DNA of 64,000 nt from Notospermus geniculatus (Eukaryota > Nemertea > Pilidiophora > Heteronemertea > Lineidae). A program made the position numbers and the translations under genes. Positions 30,707-42,500 of this stretch are shown piece after piece; position 1 is the first letter of the stretch; each line of letters begins with the position of its first letter. The notes under the pieces are model-generated. The model had not been told where the DNA came from and did no database searches. It was given only the letters and a program-made list of their open reading frames with translations. Location: contig NMRB01000077.1 in the NCBI GenBank assembly GCA_002633025.1, positions 658,689 to 722,688 of the forward strand, written 5' to 3'.

Positions 30707-31191
30707 GGCGGCAATGTACTATTTTTAGAAAAGCACATGACCGGCTATAAATAGCTCTGGGGCACCCATGATGACGTCAGCCATGGAATTTCGAGCGGTA
30801 AAAATAGATAAGCACAGCATTTGTTTTGATAGACTTAGAATTTCTACAGTCGGGGTATAAACCTGAATGGAGTCTCTTTCTTTTATAAAATACGAAGCTT
30901 TGGAGGATATTTTTTTTTATTTGCTATTTAGGATGTCTTCTGTCCCGAAAGGATGTTTCTTTCTTTGGGTAACAGCAGGGGCGGCTCTAGGATTTTGGCA
31001 ACGGGGGTTCAGCACCGATAATGGAATGATTAGAATGAAAAAATGATTAGGGTCTGTATCCTAAGCCCCTTACGGTGCTGCTACTCATGTCATTCAACGA
31101 ATCAAAGCGGCCCACGCCCCGACGGGGGTGTGGGGGCCTCCCCCGCAGGAAAATTTGAAATTACTAGATGTAGTGAGACGCATTCTGGGGC
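30668..31191. repeat. Left arm of a large inverted repeat
   Basis: It carries the first codons and promoter of the transposase-like gene plus about 400 bases upstream. It is inverted at 31549-32102 with high identity: for example GAAGCTTTGGAGGATATTTT here and AAAATATCCTCCAAAGCTTC there. The spacer between arms is about 357 bases. Confidence 0.85.
30745..30779 (-). promoter_or_regulatory. TATA-like box and CRE of the transposase-like gene
   Basis: Reading on the minus strand: TGACGTCA (30779-30772), then CTATTTATAG (30754-30745) about 40 bases before the ATG at 30706, which lies in a GCCGCCATGA context. A CREB-type site plus a TATA-like box is a plausible core promoter. The same set is repeated in the opposite direction at 31992-32026. 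Confidence 0.55.
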
Positions 31192-31548
31192 ATTTTCCTT
31201 TGACGTTATGTTGCTAAAAACTATTTGTTTAGTATGCTCCGAACTCTTCTTTAAAGCACAATGCTTTTTTAAAAATGGTCACCGCGGCCGCCAAGGGGGG
31301 TATCGAACCCCCTTCCCCTTTGGTGAACAGCGCCCTCACATTCAAAACAACGCGTTGAGGAGGACAGGGCCGATTGCTAAATGACCAATAGTGCTAGTAC
31401 AACTATTTTGCCCCCTTTGTAACCACCCTCAGAGCCTTATGGTCCCTCCCCTGCCGCGAAACGAGTCAGTGCTAACCACAGGTCAAAGATTTCTGGCTGA
31501 CGTTTGCATCAAAACACTTATTTCGGATGGTTTTTAGGAACAAATAAT
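31192..31548. other. Spacer between inverted arms
   Basis: About 357 bases separating the arms. No gene recognised. Confidence 0.5.
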
Positions 31549-32102
31549 GCCCCAGAACGCGTCTCACTGCATCTAGTAATTTCAAATTTTCCTGCGGGGG
31601 AGGCCCCCACACCCCCCGTCGGGGCGTGGGCCGCTTTGACTCGTTGAATGACATGAGTAGCAGCACCGTAAGGGGTTTAGGATACAGACCCTAAGATACA
31701 GACCCTTAGGATACAGACCCTAATTTTTTCCATTCTTATCATTCCATTTATCGGTGCTGAACCCCTGTTGCCAAAATCCAAGAGCCGCCCCTGCTGTTAC
31801 CCAAAGAAAGAAACATCCTTTCGGGAGAGAATACATCCTAAATACCAAATAAAAAAAATATCCTCCAAAGCTTCGTATTTATAAAAGAAAGAGACTCCAT
31901 TTTTCAGGTTTGTACCCCGACTGTAGAAATTCTAAGTCCATCAAAACAAACGCATGTGCTTATCTATTTTTACCGCTCGAAATTCCATGGCTGACGTCAT
32001 CATGGGTGCCCCAGAGCTATTTATAGCCGGCCATGTGCTTTTCTAAAAATAGCACATTGCCGCCATGACACCTCCTCGAAACACTCCTGATCTAGCCAGA
32101 CC
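31549..32102. repeat. Right arm of the large inverted repeat
   Basis: Inverse of 30668-31191, with a small local expansion (GATACAGACCCT occurs three times near 31681-31721). It contains the promoter words TGACGTCA (31992-31999) and CTATTTATAG (32017-32026) and the start ATGACACCTCCTCGAAACAC at 32065, but the homology ends after the CCAGACCC at about 32095, and the frame closes after about 25 codons. Confidence 0.85.
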
Positions 32103-32192
32103 CCATTTTCTACGCCCTGTTCTCCATTATCCTCAAAATTAAATGGCTCTTCCTCTCGTGTAGTGTAGTCCCCATCTCTGCTTTCATCACCA

Positions 32193-32882
32193 TCACCTTT
32201 TCCATTCCAGGCAGCGTTTGCATTCTATTGCAGGTCGTATTGCTCTTCCCCGCCATGGTTCGCGGCAAATGCAAATTTCGTCACTTGCCCAAAATCTCTT
32301 CGGTGCATACGTCCGGGGCCTTTTTGAGATTGGTTCGTTCTTTCTTTCATCATAATCATCGTCATCAACATCATCATTATCATCATCGCCATCATCATCA
32401 CCACCATCATCATCATCGTCGTCGTCATCAGCGTCATCATCACTATCATCATCTTCATCGTCACCATCATCATCAGCAGCAGCAACAGCTGCAGCTCCAT
32501 CTGCGGTATTTTCAGTTTGTTCCTCTACTTAATTATTACTTCCATCCCCATCATCATTCTCACCACTTTGTGGCTGAACAGTGTCAGGCGCTACTGATTC
32601 ATTTCTCTCATTTAGGCTTATAATGTAGTCCCGTACACCACCTCTGTTTTGACACCATATCAGCTTCAAATATTTCACACGTCTACTTGGCCACTTAAGT
32701 TCTTTTAGGATTTCCGCCCAACTGTCATAATCTGGCTGTTTGATGTTCTTTCGAACAAGTACTAATTCAGATGCTTCCCTAATTCGTTGGTAATCCGTAT
32801 CATCCTTTCTTCTCCAACAGTTCCGACTACCCTTACGAGCTGAATAATCAAAGTTCTTGTAGGTGCTGCACTCTTGGTCCAT
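32193..32882 (-). pseudogene. Acidic protein with PHD-like cysteines, one nonsense codon
   Basis: Minus strand, preceded by an acceptor-like TTATTTTCTCTGCAG just before ATG 32882. The first 117 codons include SARKGSRNCWRRKDDTDY and ILKELKWPSRRVKYLKLIWC. An in-frame TAA at 32531-32529 follows. The same frame then continues VEEQTENTADGAAA, a long Asp-rich tract encoded by CAT/CATCAT repeats (about 32345-32480), and EICICREPWRGRAI...ECKRCLEW, which resembles the first half of a PHD finger (C-x-C...C-x2-C-x2-W). It stops at 32195-32193, and the second half of the finger is missing. Probably a decayed gene. Confidence 0.5.
32345..32480. repeat. CAT/CATCAT microsatellite
   Basis: Dense (CAT/CAC/CGT)n tract. 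It encodes poly-Asp on the minus strand in the frame of the pseudogene and artefactual poly-His/Met in other frames. Confidence 0.85.
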
Positions 32883-33280
32883 CTGCAGAGAAAATAATTA
32901 TTTAATGCAAGCAATTGTTTCAGCACATAGGGGGCATTACAGTAATCCGTATCATCCTTTCTTCTCCAACAGTTCCGACTACCCTTACGAGCTGAATAAT
33001 CAAAGTTCTTGGAGGTGCTGCACTCTTGGTCCATCTGCAGAGAAAATAATTATTTAATGCAAGCAATTGTTTCAGCACATAGGGGGCGTTACATTCAACA
33101 TTACATCTCCATAGGGGCATTACAGTTTAATCCGTATCATCCTTTCTTCTCCAACAGTTCCGACTACCCTTACGAGCTAAATAATCAAAGTTCTTGGAGG
33201 TGCTGCACTCTTGGTCCATCTGCAGAGAAAATAATTATTTAATGCAAGCAATTGTTTCAGCACATAGGGGGCGTTACATT
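32790..33280 (-). repeat. Tandem triplication of an exon-intron border
   Basis: CCGTATCATCCTTTCTTCTC occurs at 32796, 32947 and about 33131, so the steps are 151 and 184 bases. Each unit holds about 95 bases of the exon that begins MDQECST(S/Y)KNFDY on the minus strand, plus about 55 bases of intron ending TTTTCTCTGCAG. Copies 2 and 3 break at GATTA, before the sequence that continues the gene in copy 1. Confidence 0.8.
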
Positions 33281-33299
33281 CGACATTACATTCGACACG

Positions 33300-33445
33300 A
33301 GATGGGTTCAGTAGTCCGAAGGTTCAGTAGTCCGAAAATTAAGGTTCACAGGTCCAAAGGTCCACTAGTCCGAAGGTTCACTAGTCCGAAGGTTCACTAG
33401 TCCGAAGGTCCACTAGTCCGAAGGTCCACAAGTTCGATGGTTCAA
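33300..33445. repeat. GGTTCACTAGTCCGAA minisatellite
   Basis: About eight units of 15 to 18 bases, GG(T/C)(T/C)CA(C/G)(T/A)AGTCCGAA. Confidence 0.8.
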
Positions 33446-33930
33446 TAGAGGCCTTGCAATGATGTCATCCTGGCAGCCGTGCTGGAGGGCACAGAGTGCA
33501 GAGGTGTGAGCCGACTGTGACGTGACCAGGGACCGGTTTGACAAAGAAAACTTAAGTCAGTAGGCTTCAGTCACTATTTTTGGCTAAGCTAAGACACTGA
33601 CTTAAGCCCATTTCACAAAGCGACTAAAGTCTGACTTAGCTAAGTCGGTAGCCGTGACTTAATCTTGACCAACTGTCGATACCCAGCCACCGATAGTTCT
33701 CAATGGAACTCTTTCGCGGAAGGAGTAACGTAAAATTTGCTGAGTCTTGCCCCACACAGCCCACACGCAGTGTAAGCACGGCTGCCAGGTTCACTTGATT
33801 TTTGGCAGTGTAAACGCGGCTTAAGATTATAACGAAACCAACAATACTGTCCATGCTCCAGGTATATCAAGTATGGCATGTCTCATTCTTCGGTAGGGTG
33901 AGAGGGTAGTAATTGGTCATGTGACTTTTG
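33446..33930. other. Noncoding stretch, partial TIR-like sequences
   Basis: GACTTAAG/CTTAAGTC and AGCTAAG/CTTAGCT words near 33548-33662 suggest an old MITE, but I could not fix its ends. Confidence 0.4.
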
Positions 33931-33944
33931 GGTCACATGAATGT

Positions 33945-34230
33945 TGAACGAATTTTTTCAAGAAGTCACGTGATTGTTGAAAAAAAATTTTCAAGATGTT
34001 GAACGATTGAAAATTTTTTTCAAGATGTTGAAAAAATTTTTTTCAAGATGTTGAAAAAAAATTTTCAACATGTTGAAGGAAATTTTTTCAAGATGTTGAA
34101 AAAATTTTTTCAAGATGTTGAAAGAAATTTTTCAACTTGTCACGTGAATGCTGAAAGATTTTTTTCAAGAATGTTGAACGAAAAAAATGTTGACATATGT
34201 TTGAAAATGTTTTCAATGTTTTTTGGAAGT
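33945..34230. repeat. AAGATGTTGAAAAAATTTTTTC minisatellite
   Basis: About ten units of 18 to 25 bases with the core AAGATGTTGAAAAAAATTTT. The open frame over it is a repeat artefact. Confidence 0.8.
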
Positions 34231-34334
34231 TGACACATGTTTGAAAAATTCTTGTCGGGTATTTCGTTGTGTTGACATGTGTTTCTCAAATGTTGACATG
34301 TATTTCACAGGGTTGAATAAATTCCACTTTGCTG

Positions 34335-34397
34335 GAAGGAGCTAACAAGGGTCAGGCATGCCTGAGTGACCCTTGTTGACCCCTTGTTAGCTCCTTC
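34335..34397. repeat. Small hairpin GGAAGGAGCTAACAAGGG
   Basis: GGAAGGAGCTAACAAGG mirrors CCTTGTTAGCTCCTTCC, with TCAGGCATGCCTGA nested inside. Confidence 0.7.
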
Positions 34398-34719
34398 CTG
34401 CAGGGTTTTTTGTGTCCGAGTGGTCAGCGAGGAAGGTGAGAGGTCAAGGGTCAAGGTCGTCTTGGTTTCATTGGAATATGTTAATAAGCGATATTCGAAA
34501 GAAACCGAAGATTGCCGAAGATTCCCGAGTGATTCCGAACATTGCCGAGTACTCCCGAGTGATCATCCGCGACTTTGCACCCCTAGCGGAGGAATTTGGA
34601 ACTAAGATAAGCGAGATACGCCCGCTATTGAGTTCATGACGCCCTCTATTGCCTTCATTTCAGGTCAAGGTCACTTCCGGGGTTAAACGTCAAGGTAAAT
34701 GCAGTGGTGCCGCCTGGGT

Positions 34720-34810
34720 CTTAGTTTTGTACTGTGGGGGTCTTACTTTTATAACAGGGTCTTAGTTTTGTACTGTGGGGGTCTTACTTTTATAACAGGG
34801 TCTTAGNCGG
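34720..34810. repeat. Tandem pair of a 49-bp unit, ends at an N
   Basis: GGGTCTTAGTTTTGTACTGT and the following GGGGGTCTTACTTTTATAAC occur twice in a row. One undetermined base at 34807. Confidence 0.75.
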
Positions 34811-35286
34811 TTTTAGTCTGGTTTTAGTCCCTAGGGACTAAGACCTCGCCCAATTCATTTTCCATTAAAATTTTTAAAACTTCAGCTTCCTGCTGGGATT
34901 AACGAAGTTTTATCTAGAGAAGTTTTAATACTCAGGTTTTAAAACTTTCTTAAGAGAGTTTTAAGCGGGTTTTAAGATAAAACTTGGAGGGAGGTCAAAT
35001 GTTGGTTTTAGTCTAAAAACTTTCTTAAGACTTGGGATTAAAACCTGACTAAACCGAATATTTGACCTCACCCAATGTAGGGCTTTCCGACTACCGGTAA
35101 TCCATGATTGCACAAGTCAAATACGAACAGGAATGAACTTGACAAAATGAATACTTTTATTGGAAGCTGAGGTGTTCAACACATTTTCATGTAATCACCA
35201 GGGTCCATATCAACTTAAGTCAAAGTGTTGTACTTATCTTTCGTGTTGAACAAAGGATAATTGTCAATCTTAGACTTCAGGGGCCA
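34811..35286. other. Noncoding stretch rich in GGTTTTA
   Basis: GGTTTTAGTC and TTTTAAAACTT-like words repeat to about 35070; probably an old MITE. No gene. Confidence 0.4.
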
Positions 35287-35939
35287 GGGGCCATATGCAT
35301 AAAACTTCCTTAAGTTAAGTGTAAAACTTACCCTTAAAGTCTAAGGATTTCACTTTACCAAGTGCCATACTTAAGGTGTATGCATAAAACAAATTAAGGG
35401 CATACTCATCTAAGGGCAACCCTTAACTAAAGTATTTCTAGGAATTGTGGTGTCAGCCAATGAAATTTCAGTATTCAAGGGGTTTCCCAGATTTCTTGAG
35501 TGTTATACTTAAGGAGGCTTCTCAAATGTAGGCTGCATGTACATGAACATGACTGCAGGCAATGCTGTAATGCACATTTTAGTATGTTAGGAACTCTGTA
35601 AAATGACATTTTAACGGCGGAAAACAAAAAAAAAGAGGTTACCAAATTGGTACTACAGAATGAGGATATATGGTCAAATCAAAATCCTTGGCACAGTTCA
35701 ATGTTATCCCACCCTAGCCTAGCACATAATTTCCACGGCCTATTTGGCTAGCATGCATTAAAAAACAGCATGGATAGCATATTCCAACCTGTGCCTGCCA
35801 CAACTGTGAAGTTAAGGAGTCAGTTAAGGGAACTGTGACCACACTTAGAGTTTGCATTTCCCTTAAGTTAAGATTTCCACTTTAGTGGTGGTTTGAGGGA
35901 ATATCCCTTGGGATTTTGTAGCTTTATGCATATGGCCCC
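35287..35939. mobile_element. 653-bp TIR element
   Basis: GGGGCCATATGCATAAAAC at the left mirrors GCTTTATGCATATGGCCCC at the right. The subterminal DNA is full of CTTAAG words, as in the 8-12 kb Harbinger-like family. No coding content. The right end overlaps the left end of the next element. Confidence 0.75.
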
Positions 35940-36895
35940 ATATTCATAAAACCCTGCTAAGCCTAGTTGGCAACTATTTTGAGCCTTAGCTGCCAACTAA
36001 CCCTAGTTGGATACTAGTTGTTATCATACTAAAATTTGACAAGAGTTTGTTTGTTTGTGTGTTTGTTCGCGATTTTCTCCGCAACTAACAAACAGATCGC
36101 CGCCAAACTTGGTATGCACATGCAGACAGACCTGGGAAGTGTCCTTACGCAACCCGAATTTTGATATCATTTTCGAAATATTAAGATATAAGGAAAATAA
36201 CAATGCTGTTCAGGCCTTTTAAAGTCATGACGTCACCGAGATTGCCGTCGCGTCACCCGTGACGTCGGCAACGTAATGTGCAATGGAATGACGTCATTAC
36301 GCCACTCGAACGGGTATGACGTCATTAGGGAGGTTCAGATTACGGTCTGAGTCTCGATTCTCACTCCAGAGGACTCCTTTTTGGGAACTACGTCATCAAA
36401 TACAACGGGTTTTCCAAAGCAATGGTGTTTACTCATTCTAGGAGAACGAGCAGAACCCGCCTGGGTGGTAAATTCACCTCCGACTCATGGACTTGAAAAA
36501 TCCGAAATTTAGCCCCTGGGAGTCGGAACGGGAGTGGGAGTCGGACCAGATCTTAACTTCACTAATTACCTCCACCAAGCACTCCTAATGACGCATGAAT
36601 TTAGCAGTTCCGCCACTAAACCGGTATTGCCTAGTTCATAAAATACCGCTAAGCTTATTTGACTGCTATGTTGTGTGCTAAGCTTATTTGACTGCTATGT
36701 TGTGTGCTAACTTTAGAGATGATCTTGGGTACCTCTAAGTCACTAGTTGGCAACTATATCCTTCATTTGTATGTTTTGCCTAGACGAATCCTTGAACTGG
36801 CAGAGTTGCATCGTGCAATGAGGAGGGAAAGAGTATTCAGAGACAGGCGTAATCCACTTACTTGAGTTTTGTACTGATGATGAATTGATTAAGAT

Positions 36896-37155
36896 CGGGG
36901 AGCGCGGTGGCATAATGGTTAGGGCTGTGGACTTGTGATCGGAAGGTCGCAGGTTCGAGCCCCGGCCGTGCCACTCTGTAACTCTCAACTGGCCTGAAAT
37001 GTCCATTGTGTGCGCCAGATTGTGGCTGCCCATTGGTTTCTACAGAAAGGTTTCTGAATCATAGGCTGGGGTAATAATACTGTTAGGCGCAGTGATATAT
37101 ATATGAACTGCGCCATATAAATACCGGTACATGTATTATTATTATTATTATTAAG
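36896..37155 (+). mobile_element. tRNA-derived SINE
   Basis: GGTGGCATAATGGTTAGGGC provides an A box and GGTTCGAGCCC a B box, with CAGGTTCGAGCCCCGG forming the T-arm. A non-tRNA body follows, and it ends in a (TTA/ATT)n tail near 37135-37153. This head-body-tail order is that of a SINE. The minus-strand frame over it is not a gene. Confidence 0.8.
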
Positions 37156-37387
37156 ATATATCGATTTTCACGGGAAGGGATCATGCTTATAACGGATTTA
37201 ATAGCACCCGAGATTAATCATCCAACGAGACGTACATGTAACCATGCACTATTTCTGCATCAGCAGATGCTGATTGCATTACAGTATTACGCAACAGGAA
37301 CATTTCAAATTGTTGTTGGCGACCCCATACAAGTCTTACAACCAACAAAGGTCAAACGTTCAAGTGATATGTGGCCATAAGGAGAAA

Positions 37388-37428
37388 TGGATTAACATTG
37401 TGGCTAGCCGCCACAATGTTAATCCATG
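37388..37428. repeat. Perfect short hairpin
   Basis: ATGGATTAACATTGTGGC and GCCACAATGTTAATCCAT are exact inverses around a TAGCC loop. Confidence 0.85.
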
Positions 37429-37660
37429 CCATCCCTATTGAAAGTGAAACTGACGCGTGTTGTTACTTGTGGTTTGGGACACGGCCAACTGCTTTGTTAA
37501 CAACCAACCAAGTCCTAGTTGACACTACCTGGCACTCTCCCTAGCAGGGTTTTATGAATATGAAAATAGCAAGAAACTACAGAGTGGGCAACTAGGCATT
37601 TGGCAGCCTGCTAAGGCCTAGTTGGCTGCTAGTTTAGCAGGGTTTTAGGAATATGGCCCC

Positions 37661-38412
37661 AGTAGTTTTATGAATATGGGATCTGGAATCTCCGCACATC
37701 CTTCCACCTTTCCTCCATTGATCAGGGAAAGGCCCACTGGCCACAAACATCAGAGCTTTGACATTGTGTAACTTGCATTTCTGGTCATCGTGGAACAATG
37801 TGCTCTGGTGACCAAATGCGTCGTCACACATGAATGATTTTTACACAGGACTTAGGCAACATCCATAGGAACAAAATGGTACCTTTTATTTTTCAGTACC
37901 TATTATAAACATGTATAGCAGGCCAAGAAATTTGGAGGAACATTTTTCGACTCGCCCTGTAGTGATCTGTTCGATGAATACATGCACTTAGTGAAAAGGA
38001 TGTTCCGTCGGTTCTATTGTGTGAACACAGCTATAAATGCAAGAGCTAAAAACGAACTCACTGACTCGTCATTACATGTAAGAAGAGACGCAGGGAAATC
38101 GCACAAACTTATCACAATAATTGTCCAATTTTCTAATAAAAAAGATGATAACAGGTCCTCTGAATTGTATTGACTGCAATTAAAACCGTATATTCCGAAC
38201 GTCACCGGGCTGGAAACGCATAGGAGTTGGTCAAACGGATAAGGTAAGGTTGACGAGGAGCTTCACAGTACCGATAAATTTCTGGAGGCCTTGCCTTCAT
38301 CCAGGCATGGAGGGTAGGTTTACGTTATCCACAAAATGACATTGCTTTTTACCTTTTGTTTTGGTAACTTTGTCTTTGTGTATTTCCAGTTTTTATGTGA
38401 TGTACGTGAATG
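37661..38412. other. Noncoding stretch, nothing recognised
   Basis: Short frames on both strands without motifs. Confidence 0.5.
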
Positions 38413-38414
38413 TA

Positions 38415-39303
38415 CACTCTCGGTCATAAGTAAATCCGCACCAGATATTCTTGATTTACTAATCATTTTTTCCCAATTTTTGGACATGTGAAAGCCACAT
38501 GCACTGTCTGACACATCCCGATTCAATTATTCAAGTCAACCAACATTCCTGTCTTTCACAGCTGTTCAAAGAGGGCCAGGTGGTTTGGAGGTTTCACCAA
38601 CTGAAGTTTTCATCAAATTTTTCACCTGCGCAACCTTCAGCCTTGGTCATTAAGTGACAGTCCAGTGAAAATGTTCCAAAAATATATCAAGATCTCGCCA
38701 AAAATTGCATTTTTGTCCAAAATCTCAGCACATGCTTGGCGACCAGTGAACCCAACTATAAGATGGTCCCTTAGACATGTCCCCAATCAATGCCCTGACT
38801 TTGAATGTTGGCTAGTTGAGCAGGCCAATTGTTATTCAAAATCACAGTGGCCAACCACACCTTGTAAACAGATCAATTTCTTGCTTTCAATCATGCCCGG
38901 CCAGCAAAACACATCAATGTCCCGTTTGCATAATATGGCGAGGGAATCTCACAGTTGAGTTAACTGGGTTCCCAAGTGGTGAAATTTGGGACAAAAATGC
39001 ATTTTTTTGGCGAGATCTTGATATATTTTTGAACAATTTTCTCTGGTCTGTACCTTAGTGACCAAGTCTGAAGGTTGTGCAGGTGAAAAGTTTGCTGAAA
39101 ACTTCAGTTGGTAAACCCTCAAAACCACCCTGTCCTCTTTGAACTGCTGTGGAAGACAGGAATGTTCGTGGATTTTGAAAAACTGAACGGGACGTGTTCG
39201 ACAGTGCATGTGGCTTTCAGTTGTCCAAAAATTGGGAAAAATAATGAGTAATTATCGAGTAATTCAAGAATATCTGGTGCGGATTTACTCATGACCAAGA
39301 GTG
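38415..39303. mobile_element. 889-bp Tc1/mariner-type non-autonomous element
   Basis: CACTCTCGGTCATAAGTAAA on the left mirrors AGTAAATC-type TTTACTCATGACCAAGAGTG on the right, with TA on each side (38413-38414, 39304-39305). The next 100 bases (CCGCACCAGATATTCTTGA, CCCAATTTTTGGACA) are also inverted. Further in, TCTTGATATATTTTTGAAC and its inverse make a second inverted pair. It lacks a transposase. The ends match those at 14250 and 14526. Confidence 0.85.
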
Positions 39304-39506
39304 TACAGCAACGTACGCATAGTACCAGACCAATGCAAATACATCTAGATGAAGCGACAGAAACATTTTTCCGTCTACTTCTCATGCAGTTTTTCCAACG
39401 CTTCTAGTACATGAACATTATAAAGTACTACATGCCTGCGTGCAGTGATGAGACATGAAAATTGCAGTCGCTCAATAGGTCCCGTCCTTTCGGTTTTGTT
39501 TTTTCA

Positions 39507-42500
39507 GAGCAGAGTAAAATGGCGACTACCTTGCGCAGAAAATTCATCTTTGATTTGAATGTGACCAATGGATTTGTATATATGACCACAACAGAGGCAA
39601 GAGAAGTGAGCCTCACTCTGTGGGCCCTAGATATAATATACAATGTTTTAACTAAGTATACTTGGTGGACACCACTTATAATTGGCATCCCAGGAAATAT
39701 CATATCAATCATGATCACAAGTAAGAAATCCAACAGGCATATATCATCTTGTAACTACATGACTGCCTTGGCTATGGCCGATACCATGACGCTTGTCTCC
39801 ATCGGCTGTTCCCTGACTCTCATGCACTATGGATTCTCACAAACACTGACAGCCGATGATAGGCAATTTCTTTATCGGTAAGTTTGTCAACATATTTCAT
39901 CGTAGTTTTCACTAAACTCCCTGCGCAGATGTGTACCGCGCCCCCTTCGGTTTACCCGCTCTCCACAACTGCTTAACTTCGTAAAATTCGCCGCGTTGGG
40001 TCAACAGATGGCGCTGAGAGAGTCGACCAATGAGAGCACCGAGCAATCGGTAACCAAGCTGGCCTGAGACACTTGTTCATTGGCCTGGCGGTTCGTAGCC
40101 ATGGTAGAAAAAGAACATCCGTTGCCAACGGGCCAAAGAGTTCTGAAAGCAGCATGCTGATAGGCTGTACTCGCGCCAGGCCCTGACGCCATTTGTTGAC
40201 AAAACGCGGCGACTTCCACGAAGTAAAGCAGTTGTGGAGAGCGAGTAAACCGAAGGGGGCGCGACTCACAACTGCGTAGGGTAAGTTTTCATATTCTGAA
40301 AATGTTTTGTCTCATTTACTGTATGACTTATCACTGTACCATTATTGTTTTTGTCAGTGAACCATCACGAGCCGACGTCACTTTCTGCGGCAGCACGTGT
40401 CACCTGCTGCCGTCTTAAAGTCGTGGCAGTTCCTTTCTATGTCGACAGTAGACTTCAGTGTTTTTTAGATTGGCAAGCTATCGAGGACTACTTATTTAGA
40501 AAAATCATGAATTTGACATTGGTCAGAGGGTCACATGACTTGCAAACAAGTGGGAGGCAGTATTTTGCGTTCATCCTGTGTGTTGAGTCATTGTTGTATT
40601 CAATTTCTCAGGTGGCTTTGGTACATAGTTTATCTCTTTGCCATCCTTTCGGGCCTTTTCCTCGCCGAGATGTCCGTGGATAGGTTGATAGCAGTGCAAT
40701 TCCCGATGGCCGCCGTGCGATACTGTACCAAGTCTCGAGCGTGGAAAACAATCGTTGTCACAGCGATAATTATCGCTCTCCTGAATAGTAACCTGTTTTT
40801 CACGTACAGATATCATCGCGAAGAAGTTCTAGGTAGGTAAATGGAATTTCCTGAGGGAGTGTAGACCTATACCGCGCCCAACTGCCGTTCATGCACAGAA
40901 AAAAAAATCGATCTCAAGTCGAGACAAAATGAGTCTCCAGCCTACTATTTTTCCCTAAAATGAGTTTCCTTTGCTATTCGAACCGAGAATGAGTACCAGT
41001 TTTCTAAGGTTGGAGCCCTCTTACATCGACTGGAGATAACTGCAACTGGAGTCTCATTCTGAAGTAGAGACGATGGGCCGATTTTATAAACGATGGCTAA
41101 GATAACCATCGGGTTTCATCACCCCATAGTTGACAAACTGTTTGCTAACAGAAATAAATTTTTCGATTTTATGAATCGTTGATAGCCAAACATTCTAAAA
41201 GTAAAAATGTTTACTTTGATTAATTAGCGGTTTTCAGAACAGCCGATGGTTAAACCGAGGTTTATCTTAGCTATCGTTTATAAAATCGGCCCAAAGTCTA
41301 CTCATTTTGAGTTTTCTCAGTTCTCCAGTCGATGGGACAGGGCATCAGCTGGAGAAAATTGGAAAAAACCGAGGGAAACCAAAATCTGCTCATATGAGAA
41401 GCTCGGTGGTGTGGTGGTTCTGGTGTCCGACGTGCGATCAGAGGGTCCTGGGTTCGAAACCCACTGGGTGTGAAACATTTTTTTTATATATATGGAGACA
41501 TCACTTGTTTATTTGATTCGAGACAACACACAATCCGGTGGAAACAGCTGAGAATCATTTTAACCAGTTGGAGACACAAATCATCTCAAGTGGAGACCCA
41601 GTTATGTCTATTCGAGTTGCAAAAGAAACTCATTTTAGGGACAAGAGTTGGATATTCATTTTATCTCGAGATGAGATCGTTTTTTCTTCCTGTGTGTCAA
41701 TCTGTCCAGTCGTTTCTCTCACAGGGACGGACATACTTCGAGCTGATGTACCAGATAGTCCTATACTCGAGGGTCTAGCTTTAGGATTCCAGCTTGGCGT
41801 CGGCACGCTTATTCCATTTTTCATTATAGTCGTCAGTAACGTTTGGATCATACTTGCCGTAAGTTGCTTCAGCCCAAGACCAGGACCCTTTGTTCACTCG
41901 AGCCATCTTTTAAGCCAGGCGTACATCGCACTTGCGACTGGAAGCAACTGAGTCTGATCAGTCGCTGGTGATATACGCGCTGCGCGCAAATTGCAAATTC
42001 AGTAAAACTAGGAGGATCCAAGATCAGTCGTTATGTCCTGACCGCGTACGTCGCACTTGCGAATGGCAGCAACTCGGGTAACATTCGGGGGCGCTGGGAC
42101 TCGAGGAGACTTGGATTTGTTCAGAAAACTGGCACTGATCAATTGCAAGCCCGCGTACATCGCAGCGAATGAACGAAACTGGGTACAACTAGTTGAACAT
42201 GTACAACTGGCGGCAACTGGCAAAATCTCAGTTCCAGCGAGTCGCAAGGATGCGTACATCGACCATTTCTGGCGACTGATCAGTTGCGTCCAGTTCCAGC
42301 CAGATCCTCCCAGTCTCCAGTAGCTCAGTTGCGACTAGTTGTCTCCAGTCGCAAGTGCGATGTACGCTAGGCTTTAGATCTACGTATAGACGTGAGTAGA
42401 ACTCTTGTACTGTCACCTTTTCTCTGAATGTTCCCTATCCACCAATCATGTCGACATATTTCCCCATCATGTGTAACTTGATTGTTGACCTCTTCTTATT

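Larger units (their letters stand above)
35935..37660. mobile_element. 1.7-kb TIR element with nested SINE
   Basis: CCATATTCATAAAACCCTGC on the left mirrors GCAGGGTTTTAGGAATATGG on the right. Subterminal CTAGTTGGC(A/T)(A/G)CTA words occur in both arms. The interior holds a 36-base tandem pair (AAGCTTATTTGACTGCTATG, 36652-36720), the SINE at 36896-37155 and a hairpin at 37388-37428. No transposase seen. Confidence 0.65.
40894..41694 (+). mobile_element. tRNA-bearing TIR element, copy 1 (intron 2)
   Basis: Ends CACAGAAAAAAAAATCGATC and GATCG(T)6CTTCCTGTG. The inner arms AAAATGAGTCTCCAGCC and ATTCATTTTATCTCGAGATG are inverted relatives. In the middle is a tRNA-like module (41398-41475). A separate MITE (41075-41292) is inserted in the left half. 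It ends 30 bases before GPCR exon 3. Copies 2 and 3 are at 44182-44763 and 47040-47349. Confidence 0.8.

Noticed and set aside
32225-32623. Poly-Met and poly-His open frames
   Set aside because: Frame shadows of the CAT microsatellite that encodes Asp in the pseudogene frame.
39462-39518. Earlier start for the receptor
   Set aside because: The frame is open upstream but has no ATG, and a strong acceptor at 39506 suggests this part is intronic.
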